From: Ruminococcus sp.
GTDB taxonomy: Bacteria; Bacillota; Clostridia; Oscillospirales; Ruminococcaceae
Length of the DNA stretch: 13,878 bases
NCBI GenBank assembly: GCA_017544125.1
Contig: JAFYET010000200.1
Coordinates: 1 to 13,878 of the forward strand
Direction of reading: 5' to 3'
Each line of letters begins with the position of its first letter. Position 1 is the stretch's first letter. The notes under the pieces were generated by a model that searched no databases, was not told the origin of the DNA, and saw only the letters and a list, made by a program, of their open reading frames with translations. The position numbers and the translations under genes were made by a program. Of the stretch, positions 8,135 to 13,712 are shown piece after piece.

Positions 8135-8187
8135 TTCTATAGCATCCTTTCATTATAAAATGCCCGCTATGTTTTATCATCAAACCA

Positions 8188-8216
8188 ATTATACCACACT
8201 CCCGCCCATTTTTCAA
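8188..8216 (-). promoter_or_regulatory. Sigma-A type promoter of the small AT-rich gene
   Basis: Minus strand: -35 TTGAAA (8216-8211), 17-bp spacer, -10 TATAAT (8193-8188), 54 bases upstream of the ATG at 8134. Confidence 0.8.
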
Positions 8217-8247
8217 GCGAAATGCCAAAAACCTGCCGCCCAAACAC

Positions 8248-8271
8248 AAAAAAATCGGCAAAAACCGCCGA
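8248..8271 (-). terminator. Possible short antisense terminator
   Basis: Minus strand: a 5-bp stem TCGGC/GCCGA (8271-8267 and 8259-8255) with a 7-nt loop, then seven T (8254-8248). No minus-strand gene ends here; it could stop antisense transcripts that pass through the tRNA gene from the mobile element. The short stem makes it uncertain. Confidence 0.35.
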
Positions 8272-8307
8272 AAGAGAAAAAATATGAGAGTTTTTTCAAA
8301 AAAGGTA

Positions 8308-8336
8308 TTGACATTTGCTTCACAATGGTGTATAAT
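8308..8336 (+). promoter_or_regulatory. Consensus promoter of the tRNA-Pro gene
   Basis: A perfect -35 TTGACA (8308-8313), 17-bp spacer and perfect -10 TATAAT (8331-8336) lie 11 bases before the first base of the tRNA. Such consensus strength is usual for stable RNA genes. Confidence 0.92.
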
Positions 8337-8347
8337 AGTATAGCAAT

Positions 8348-8423
8348 CGGGGTGTGGCGCAGATGGTAGCGCGCTACCTTGGGGTGGTAGAGGCCGTGGG
8401 TTCAAGTCCCGTCACTCCGACCA
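8348..8423 (+). tRNA. tRNA-Pro (anticodon GGG)
   Basis: This 76-nt tRNA has CCA encoded in the gene. The acceptor stem pairs CGGGGTG with CACTCCG (one G-U), the anticodon stem is CTACC/GGTAG, and the loop TTGGGGT places GGG at 34-36 with G37, as usual for proline tRNAs. The T loop is TTCAAGT. GGG reads CCC and CCU proline codons. A consensus promoter precedes it and a strong terminator follows. Its 3' end faces an element with a tyrosine recombinase, the usual arrangement for integration into tRNA 3' ends, and the gene is intact. Confidence 0.95.
8396..8423 (+). other. Candidate attachment site (attL) at the tRNA 3' end
   Basis: Integrases of this class often recombine within the T-arm and acceptor 3' strand of a tRNA, keeping the gene whole. 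The integrase gene starts the element 540 bases downstream and points towards the tRNA. The exact core cannot be fixed, because no second copy of the tRNA 3' sequence is visible in the window. Confidence 0.45.
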
Positions 8424-8430
8424 GCAGATA

Positions 8431-8463
8431 AGTCCGTAAACACACAGTTTACGGGCTTTTTTA
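8431..8463 (+). terminator. Terminator of the tRNA-Pro gene
   Basis: An 11-bp stem (8431-8441 with 8447-8457, core CCGTAAAC/GTTTACGG, one G-U) with a 5-nt ACACA loop runs into a T tract (8457-8463). It begins eight bases after the encoded CCA. Confidence 0.92.
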
Positions 8464-8493
8464 TTTTTGCAGTATATCGGCTAAGAGCCGCCC

Positions 8494-8515
8494 TTGGGCA
8501 CCACCCTGGGCACCA
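8494..8515. repeat. Paired TGGGCACCA repeat, copy 1 (tRNA side)
   Basis: Two identical 9-bp units TGGGCACCA at 8495-8503 and 8507-8515, start to start 12 bases, separated by CCC. The same 22-base arrangement, with TTT as separator, recurs at 8871-8892 (19 of 22 identical). It could be an integrase arm-type or excisionase binding site. Confidence 0.65.
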
Positions 8516-8870
8516 TTTTGAAAAATACGGGAAAATGCGGTGCTTTGCGGTTTTAAAAAGATACTGAAAATCACGGGCGATTTTCTCGAATGATGGGCGA
8601 GATCTTTTGTGTGTCCGGGATTTTGCGTGGTTCATATTTTTGTATGGTTTTATGCGTTTTAGCGCTGCTTAATGAGCTTTGATCTTCGCTGAATCTATTT
8701 GAAATATTTGGTTTCATCTTTTACAAGCCGGAATACTTCGCAAAATGGTAAAATCTCCGAAATGGTAGAGGCCAAAGCTGCAAACCTTTGTTTCACTATT
8801 GCCTGAAATGTCGGTATCTTCGCTGTTTGCGTGAGTGTGAGATTTAAGTGTTGTGCTCAAAAACTACTCC

Positions 8871-8892
8871 TTGGGCACCATTTTGGGCACCA
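8871..8892. repeat. Paired TGGGCACCA repeat, copy 2 (integrase side)
   Basis: Units at 8872-8880 and 8884-8892 have the same orientation and the same 12-base period as copy 1, 377 bases away. It lies 33 bases before the hairpin that follows the integrase gene. Confidence 0.65.
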
Positions 8893-8924
8893 CAGGGAGA
8901 ATTATGAGCTACGTAACGAATTAA

Positions 8925-8957
8925 GAGCAGGGTTTGCCGCCCTGCTCATTTTGTTTT
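8925..8957. terminator. Hairpin terminator downstream of the integrase gene
   Basis: A perfect 8-bp stem GAGCAGGG/CCCTGCTC (8925-8932 and 8940-8947) lies 12 bases after the integrase stop. The T-rich tract is better on the plus-strand side (ATTTTGTTTT, 8948-8957) than on the minus side (TTAATT), so it may act in both directions, ending the integrase transcript and stopping read-through from the tRNA side. Confidence 0.6.
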
Positions 8958-8959
8958 GC

Positions 8960-10195
8960 TTACTGCGCCATGCTGATGTCGATGTTGTGGTCTTCCTGCT
9001 CGTCTATCATGTTTGTGAGGATAGTCGCCGCCTCTGCATCAGCATCGGTCAGGTAGTGCAGGTATTTCTGCGTGGTCTCTATCTCCGAGTGTCCGAGCCT
9101 TGCCTGAACCTGCCTGATGTTTACGCCGCCATATAGGAGAAGCGTTGCAGATGTGTGGCGCAGGCTGTGCAGCTTGCGGTGCTTTAATCCATGCTTTTTC
9201 AAAAACAGCCTGAATTGCTTTGTGGTAGTGTGAGGATTCATTATTTCTCCGTTCCATTGTGTGAAGAGCCATTCATCACCCTGCCATTTATTGCCCAGGC
9301 GTTTCTTTACTGCTTCATTATGTTCTTTAAGCATCTTTACCAACTGTATGCAGTGGCGGTTGACAGTTACCGTTCTTATTTCGTAGTCCTTTGGCGGCTT
9401 AACCATTATCGGCTGATCCTTGAGTTTGATAGCTGCTCTTGATATCGTCAGCTGACATTTATCAAAATCAAAGTCGCTGAATTTGAGTGCCGCAAGTTCT
9501 CCTCGTCTTGCACCTGTAATTATTGCAAGCTGTATAAATGTCTGGAACGGAAGATCTTCCTCTTGAAGACATTTCAGCATTTCTGTTGCCTCTGCTTTCG
9601 TGAATATCTCTATCTTGGGGTTTACCACCCTAGGGATAGTGAGCTTTTCGCCTTTTGCAGGATTATTTGCTATGATCTCCAGTTTGGCAGCCTGCTTGAA
9701 TATTGATTGCAGTACAGTCAAATATCTACGCACTGTGCTTGGTGAGAGCTTATCGGTATCATTGGTTGCCGAGCCGTGTTCGGGGTCTATTTCCATAAGG
9801 TGATTGATAAACCCCTGAATATGAGTGGTCTTGATATCCTGCATCTTTTTGTTTCCGAAGTAGGGTATAAGCAGTCTGTCAATTATCCTACTGTAGAACT
9901 GTAAAGTCAGCGGTGACATCCTCACCTTTGTGATCTCCATATACTGCGGAATGAAATCCTTGAACTTGATGCTCTGATCGACTACTACTTCACCGGCATT
10001 TACTTCTTCCTCGAACAGAACAGCTATGCGGTTGATCTCTTTTTCTATCTGCTTTGCGCTCATGCCGGGTTCAGGAGTCCATGTTTTAGTATATGGCTTC
10101 ATTCTTCTGCCGTCACCCTCTACGCCCTTGTAGACTCTTATACGGTAAGAGGTGACCTGACCTTTGCTGTTTATCCGTTTTTCTATATTTGCCAT
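8960..10195 (-). CDS. int: Tyrosine recombinase/integrase of the mobile element
   Basis: This 411-aa phage/ICE-type integrase catalyses site-specific insertion and, with an excisionase, excision of the element. The N-terminal arm-binding region (about 1-65) is followed by a SAM-like core-binding domain (about 75-175) and the catalytic domain (about 195-395). Catalytic residues are visible: Arg230 (TGARRGE), His343 and Arg346 (LHSLRHT), His369 (LGHS) and the nucleophile Tyr378 (QKYLHYL). All are present and the length is normal, so the enzyme is probably active. AAAGGATG precedes the ATG. A TATAAT lies at 10232-10227 without a good -35, so a weak private promoter is possible. It is the last gene of the run from 11060, 97 bases after the excisionase gene, and nearest the tRNA. 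Confidence 0.95.
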   Translation of the reverse strand: MANIEKRINSKGQVTSYRIRVYKGVEGDGRRMKPYTKTWTPEPGMSAKQIEKEINRIAVLFEEEVNAGEVVVDQSIKFKDFIPQYMEITKVRMSPLTLQFYSRIIDRLLIPYFGNKKMQDIKTTHIQGFINHLMEIDPEHGSATNDTDKLSPSTVRRYLTVLQSIFKQAAKLEIIANNPAKGEKLTIPRVVNPKIEIFTKAEATEMLKCLQEEDLPFQTFIQLAIITGARRGELAALKFSDFDFDKCQLTISRAAIKLKDQPIMVKPPKDYEIRTVTVNRHCIQLVKMLKEHNEAVKKRLGNKWQGDEWLFTQWNGEIMNPHTTTKQFRLFLKKHGLKHRKLHSLRHTSATLLLYGGVNIRQVQARLGHSEIETTQKYLHYLTDADAEAATILTNMIDEQEDHNIDISMAQ

Positions 10196-10292
10196 TTATG
10201 ATCACATCCTTTGTTTCTGAATATACATTATACTATAGAATACAGCATTTATCTATTGAATACATAAGAGTTATCATTTCAGACTAAATAAC

Positions 10293-10475
10293 TTAGCAAA
10301 CTTCGTTGTTTAGTAAGCGCAGGAGCATTTCTTTATTTATAAACATCTTTTTTCCGGCCTTTATGTAAGGCAGCTGACCGTTTTTGATCATAAGCCTGAT
10401 TTGATATTGTGATAGACCTGTAACCATATCAGCCGCCTCCTTTACTGTAAGTAATATCACTTTCGTTTCATTCAT
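10293..10475 (-). CDS. xis: Excisionase-like small HTH protein
   Basis: This 60-aa protein is of the excisionase/MerR-like HTH_17 type. LTVKEAADMV opens the helix-turn-helix, and GQLPYIKAGKKMFINKEML forms the wing with the usual basic Lys-rich turn. Such proteins bend the attachment site and steer the integrase towards excision. The strong GGAGG ribosome binding site lies inside the 3' end of the mazF-like gene, and the start overlaps that gene by eight bases, so translation is coupled to it. Position directly before int supports the excisionase role over a general regulator. Confidence 0.85.
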   Translation of the reverse strand: MNETKVILLTVKEAADMVTGLSQYQIRLMIKNGQLPYIKAGKKMFINKEMLLRLLNNEVC

Positions 10476-10830
10476 TTTTATTTCCTCCTATTTTTATACT
10501 TAGACTCACCATAAGCCCCTTATCGATTTTCCTCATAACACGCCTGTTTACCTGCCCGATGCGATCACCGAGCCTTTGTTTGTCAATGGTTTGTATCTGC
10601 TCGGCAAGTGCGGTGCTGTTTACTTCCAGACCGCAATTTTTACTGACAGGTATGTGTGTTGGCATATTGTTCTTGAAAGCAGATGTAAGCGGAATGACTA
10701 TGACAGTCGGGCTGTGAGCGTTGCCTTTATTATTCTGAACGATGAGCACAGGTCTGCTGCCCTCCTGTTCCGAGCCAACTGCGGAGGCAAGATGGGCAAA
10801 GTATATCTCTCCACGTTTTATTTCATTCAT
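10468..10830 (-). CDS. MazF/PemK-family endoribonuclease toxin
   Basis: This 120-aa protein closely follows the Bacillus MazF pattern: RGEIYFA (6-12), GSEQEGSRPVLIVQNN (19-34), IPLTS (46-50) and LAEQIQTIDKQRLGD (75-89). The residues matching the catalytic Arg and Thr of B. subtilis MazF are present (Arg26 and Thr49), so ribonuclease activity on mRNA is plausible. No MazE-type antitoxin is seen next to it. The preceding gene encodes a Cys-rich protein instead, whose stop overlaps this start (ATGA), and the next gene is the excisionase. MazF-like proteins without a MazE partner occur in integrative elements, where they may act in maintenance. An alternative start four bases away is out of frame. 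Confidence 0.9.
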   Translation of the reverse strand: MNEIKRGEIYFAHLASAVGSEQEGSRPVLIVQNNKGNAHSPTVIVIPLTSAFKNNMPTHIPVSKNCGLEVNSTALAEQIQTIDKQRLGDRIGQVNRRVMRKIDKGLMVSLSIKIGGNKNE

Positions 10831-11060
10831 TTATGGATAAAACACCTCTTTCCGTCACATTGCCTTGAGCAGAACAGCAGTCCAGAGCTTTTGTCAGCCC
10901 ATACACACCTTAGACACCGAAAGCGCTTTATAAGCCTGCGTTTGTATTTCTTTCGTTTGTTGTTTTCCGTAAAGATCACTTCCTGACTTTTATACTTGTA
11001 TGTAAAAAAACGGCGGTCTGCATTAGATGCAAAACCGCCGTGATCGTTTTGCCTTTTCAT
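10827..11060 (-). CDS. Small Cys-rich basic protein, start uncertain
   Basis: From the ATG at 11060 this reads 77 residues. The middle is strongly basic (NNKRKKYKRRLIKR), and the C-terminal part has a Cys pattern C-x2-C, then CSRQC and a final RCF, which could hold one zinc ion. Its stop overlaps the mazF-like start in an ATGA arrangement, favouring a real, coupled gene. Against that, an intrinsic terminator (11004-11040) falls in its codons 8-19, and GGGGA before the ATG is a weak ribosome binding site. Either the true start is downstream or expression depends on read-through. A longer form starting at 11078 has no ribosome binding site. Family not recognised with certainty. Confidence 0.5.
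   Translation of the reverse strand: MKRQNDHGGFASNADRRFFTYKYKSQEVIFTENNKRKKYKRRLIKRFRCLRCVWADKSSGLLFCSRQCDGKRCFIHK
11004..11040 (-). terminator. Intrinsic terminator inside the 5' end of the Cys-rich gene
   Basis: Minus strand: stem CGGCGGT/ACCGCCG (11040-11034 with 11017-11011), extended inward by TGCAT/ATGCA, then seven T (11010-11004). It lies within the first codons of the small Cys-rich gene and upstream of mazF, xis and int, so it either ends the transcript from the sigma-like gene or works as an attenuator. Confidence 0.85.
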
Positions 11061-11424
11061 GATATTTGTCCCCGACATCCGTCATGGCGGAGCTGTACAG
11101 ATGATCAGCAGCTTACCAATCTCATGAGAATCTCACCCCTCTGTGGTTCTCACAGAGCCGCCCCCAATGGTTGAGTCTATGGCTGGACGGAAGTATCATT
11201 ATATTCCTGCGTTTCATCGCCTATCGGAGAGCTGCTCCGATCATTACAGCTGATAATTATCGCTCGCTTGTAAAAGGTCATGGCGTATCGCTGAAACGGC
11301 TGCCGAGATTTCATACCGGCCGCAGGATCAAAGTATCTGTATAGCTGATATTTGGTTGTCAAGTTGCAAAGGCTTTTTTGCCCTACATATAATAGGCATT
11401 TAAAAAGCGTCTTTTACAAAAATC
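11061..11424 (-). other. Gap with several hairpins, possible structured leader RNA
   Basis: No well-supported gene is present. A minus-strand frame at 11177-11362 starts with TTG and lacks a ribosome binding site. Hairpins on the minus strand include ATCGGAG/CTCCGAT (11241-11223), CTCTGTG/CACAGAG (11157-11139) and AGCTG/CAGCT (around 11113-11091), all upstream of the terminator at 11004-11040. A leader RNA or small RNA ending at that terminator is possible; decayed coding sequence is the other reading. Confidence 0.35.
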
Positions 11425-11834
11425 TCAAAACATTTCGGCGATTTTACCAATCCAGTATGAAACCTTTTGTTGAGATATGCCAAAGAAAGCGGCTATCTCA
11501 GTTTGAGTATAGCCGTAGTATGTATTCAGTATATATGCTTTTTTCCACTTATCCGGCAACGATCTTAGCTTCTGATACAAACTGTCATTGTCGATCTCTT
11601 CGGTCCAGTCATCAAGAGGAGATAGCAGATAATCTTCCTCTGCCGAGAGTTCATTTATGCTATCTAACCTTATGTTTCTTCTGTAATATGCCCTGTTTCG
11701 GTTAAACACATTTTTATCAAATGCTTTTAGCGATAATATCTGCTGTGGTGTCATTCCTGCTGATATATATTCTTCCTCAAGGGTTTTCCATTCTTTATCA
11801 AATCTTGCTTTTTCAAGCCATAATTATATTTCAT
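11425..11834 (-). CDS. Small sigma-70-like protein, frame broken near its start
   Basis: The last 109 codons (ATG at 11754) end in a sigma-70 region 4-type helix-turn-helix: LPDKWKKAYILNTYYGYTQ, then TEIAAFFGISQQKVSYWIGK. Small proteins of this kind, with no recognisable region 2, occur in integrative elements of Clostridia. The best ribosome binding site (GGAGG, 11847-11843) lies before an earlier ATG at 11834. From there the frame reads MKYNYGLKK, then leaves the sigma frame at GAAAAAG (11814-11808) and stops after 27 codons. Stepping back one base there continues as ARFDKEWKTLEEEYISAGM into the 109-codon frame, giving 136 residues, the usual size as I recall the family. The 27-codon frame's TGA overlaps the ATG at 11754. 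A lost A, a programmed -1 shift or coupled re-initiation would each explain this. Confidence 0.7.
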
Positions 11835-11842
11835 TCTTTATT

Positions 11843-11882
11843 CCTCCGTTTTGAATTTTCATTTAAAAAGACAAAACGGGGG
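11843..11882 (-). promoter_or_regulatory. Hairpin that hides the ribosome binding site of the sigma-like gene
   Basis: In the minus-strand RNA, CCCCCGUUUUG (11882-11872) can pair with CAAAACGGAGG (11853-11843), giving 10 of 11 pairs with one C-A mismatch, around an 18-nt A/U-rich loop. The 3' arm contains the GGAGG that serves the ATG at 11834. Translation would need the hairpin to open, for example by temperature, a protein or a competing RNA. An additional stem GGCTGT/ACAGCC (11911-11895) lies just upstream. The pairing is seen directly; regulation is inferred. Confidence 0.5.
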
Positions 11883-11930
11883 TTAAGGGTATTTGGCTGT
11901 TAAGCACAGCCAGGGTTCTGAAAAAAACAT

Positions 11931-11973
11931 AAAGGCACCCCCTCTGCAATCATGCAGAAAGGGCACCTTTTTT
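11931..11973. terminator. Probable bidirectional terminator between sigma-like and dGTPase-like genes
   Basis: A long imperfect hairpin lies at 11931-11970 (AAAGG/CCTTT, CCC/GGG, TCTGCA/TGCAGA, loop ATCA, with two small internal loops). It runs into six T on the plus strand (11968-11973) and, on the minus strand, into TTTATG and seven T (to 11921). It would insulate the sigma-like gene from the dGTPase-like gene upstream. Confidence 0.7.
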
Positions 11974-12107
11974 ATAGTGTTATTATATACATTATAGTTA
12001 TAGTGTATTATTCTTTTTGTGTTGCACAAATATAATTATTCCTGTGGTAAAATGAAGCTTGTTTTGTGACATATAGATTGTTGGATTTGTCAGTATTGAC
12101 AATAATA

Positions 12108-12974
12108 TTAACCATATAACTTCTCATACTCATTAATGGCAAAATTATCAGTCATGCCTGCGATATAATCGCATATAATTCGCATTATGCAAATATCCAT
12201 TTTGATATCACGTTTTCCTCGAATATCGCTTATTGCGTGAGTAAGTGCAAATCTAAGCTTGCTACTATCGATTTTGTAATACTTATCTGTAATGCTAAAT
12301 TCATATCCCTCCATTGATAAGCTTTTATACAGGTTTTTTAATGCAGTATCTGGCAATTGCTGTGGATTGGTATAATATGCTTCAAACAGATTTTTAATAA
12401 TATATCGGCCTTTAGAATCTGTTCGCTGAACATCTTGCGAGTATAAAACTGCTTTAGATAATTTGTGTTTGAAGTTGGTTATGATTTCCGTCACATGTTC
12501 ATTATCAAACTCATCATAGCTTATAGTCTTTTTGATAAATTTATTCTCATCCAAATCAATATTCAGTGAGTGAATGTTTTGAGGAATACTATCTTTATTT
12601 GATAGAGCCTCAATATTCTTCTGTGATGCAGTAATAAGATGTGTAACAAGAGTATTGACTACAACTTTTGATACAACTGCGATAAAATATTCTTTTGATC
12701 TGCGATCTTGTTGAAGATTATTGATAACATTGTCTTCTGAATATAAAGTTTGTTTTTTTGATGAAAAGAGTCCCCAAATCAGAGCAACAGCACAACATAT
12801 TACAATAATAGCAGCAAGGATAGCTATTTTACATTTTGTATTATTATCATCTATACCCCAAAAATTCCACCCCAAAAACGAAAGAAGTACTGAGACCAAG
12901 CCGAATACAACTGAAAAAACAATAGTGAGTTTTGATAATATGTATTTTAGGTTGATTATTACTTTTGACAGCAT
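12108..12974 (-). CDS. Two-TM protein with dGTPase-like C-terminal half, HD motif absent
   Basis: This 288-aa protein has two hydrophobic helices at about 14-35 and 48-69, joined by a short loop, so the rest is probably cytosolic (96-288). That part resembles the C-terminal helical region of deoxyguanosinetriphosphate triphosphohydrolases: a segment matching the LKxFLyenvY area (about 168-178), IIKNLFEAYYTNPQQLP (192-208) and the end motif CDYIAGMTDNFAINEYEKL (268-286). The HD metal-binding motifs of active dGTPases (HD-x-GH and partners) are missing, and there is no room upstream for them, because the ABC ATPase ends 57 bases before. An in-frame stop directly before the ATG fixes the start; the ribosome binding site is poor. 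It is strongly A/T-rich. It could be a regulatory or adaptor protein, a defence-related protein, or a gene fusion by decay. Confidence 0.7.
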   Translation of the reverse strand: MLSKVIINLKYILSKLTIVFSVVFGLVSVLLSFLGWNFWGIDDNNTKCKIAILAAIIVICCAVALIWGLFSSKKQTLYSEDNVINNLQQDRRSKEYFIAVVSKVVVNTLVTHLITASQKNIEALSNKDSIPQNIHSLNIDLDENKFIKKTISYDEFDNEHVTEIITNFKHKLSKAVLYSQDVQRTDSKGRYIIKNLFEAYYTNPQQLPDTALKNLYKSLSMEGYEFSITDKYYKIDSSKLRFALTHAISDIRGKRDIKMDICIMRIICDYIAGMTDNFAINEYEKLYG

Positions 12975-13030
12975 TATTCAAATCATTCCAATCAAATTTT
13001 GTAGTAATGATATATCCTAAGTTTGAACAA

Positions 13031-13708
13031 TTATGATATTATCGTTCCATCACTTATCTCTATTACCCTCTGGCACTGCTCTGCGACCTTCGGATCATGT
13101 GTAACGATAACAACAGTCTTTCCCTGCTTGTTTAATGATTTAAACATTTCCATTATCTCATATGATGTTATTGTATCAAGCGCACCCGTCGGCTCGTCAG
13201 CAAGAATAAGCCCTGGATGTGCAGCTATAGCTCTTGCAATAGCAACTCTCTGCTTCTGCCCGCCCGAGAGCATATTGCACCTTTTCATAGCAAGATCGGC
13301 TATCCCCACATCTTCAAGTGCCTTAAGCGCCTGTTTCTCACTGCCCGAGTCACCGCTTTTTGAAAAGTCAAGAGGTATCATTACATTTTCTATTGACGTT
13401 AATTCCTCAACAAGCGCAAAATCCTGCATTACAAGCCCTATACGCTCGTTTCTTATTCTGCATAGGTCATGTTCGTTTCTTCCGCCTATTTCGGTACCCA
13501 TAAGTTTATAACTTCCATAGGTGAAACGCTCTATACACGCCATAATATTAAGTAAAGTTGACTTTCCTGCACCCGACTTCCCTATAATGGCCACAAGTTC
13601 GCCGTCATTTATCTGTAGGTCAATATTTTTGAGCACGACCTTTTCATTTGGTTTGCCCTTATTGTATATCTTTGAGAGCTTTTCCATTTTTATCTTGATT
13701 TTTGCCAT
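13031..13708 (-). CDS. MacB/LolD-type ABC transporter ATP-binding protein
   Basis: This 225-aa complete ATPase of the FtsE/LolD/MacB group powers a membrane permease that usually exports or extracts peptides, lipids or antimicrobials. Walker A GKSGAGKST (43-51), Q-loop Gln95, signature LSGGQ (147-151), Walker B LILADEP (167-173, Glu172), D-loop ALD (176-178) and H-loop His204 are all intact. AAGGAG lies seven bases before the ATG, overlapping the end of the permease gene, which stops four bases upstream, so the two are translationally linked. Substrate cannot be read; the mobile-element setting would fit an antimicrobial-peptide resistance or signal-peptide exporter. Confidence 0.93.
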   Translation of the reverse strand: MAKIKIKMEKLSKIYNKGKPNEKVVLKNIDLQINDGELVAIIGKSGAGKSTLLNIMACIERFTYGSYKLMGTEIGGRNEHDLCRIRNERIGLVMQDFALVEELTSIENVMIPLDFSKSGDSGSEKQALKALEDVGIADLAMKRCNMLSGGQKQRVAIARAIAAHPGLILADEPTGALDTITSYEIMEMFKSLNKQGKTVVIVTHDPKVAEQCQRVIEISDGTIIS

Positions 13709-13712
13709 ACCA

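Larger units (their letters stand above)
8464..8924. other. Non-coding stretch between tRNA and integrase (left arm of the element)
   Basis: No convincing gene is present. The stretch holds a small hairpin CGGCT/AGCCG (8478-8490), two copies of a paired TGGGCACCA repeat near its ends (8494-8515 and 8871-8892) and A/T-rich sequence between. The minus-strand open frame crossing 8402-8635 overlaps the tRNA and has no ribosome binding site. The position fits an attachment-site arm region. Confidence 0.5.

Noticed and set aside
8402..8635. 77-codon minus-strand frame overlapping the tRNA 3' end
   Set aside because: It overlaps the tRNA and its terminator, has no ribosome binding site, and its only striking part (WCPGWCP) is just the paired repeat read in one frame.
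8763..8773. 11-base match TGGTAGAGGCC to the tRNA-Pro anticodon/variable region (8385-8395)
   Set aside because: A match of this length between the tRNA and 13.9 kb of double-stranded sequence is expected by chance about once in two windows, and it is not at the tRNA 3' end where att sites lie.
11177..11362. 61-codon minus-strand frame
   Set aside because: TTG start without a ribosome binding site and several hairpins within it; kept only as an alternative reading of the structured gap.
12087..12102. TTGTCA/TGACAA inverted repeat after the dGTPase-like gene
   Set aside because: It has only six pairs and no T run on either side, so it is not a convincing terminator.
12930..13030. Hidden HD domain or frameshift that would complete the dGTPase-like gene upstream
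   Set aside because: An in-frame stop lies right before its ATG and the ABC ATPase gene ends 57 bases upstream, leaving no room for about 200 residues.
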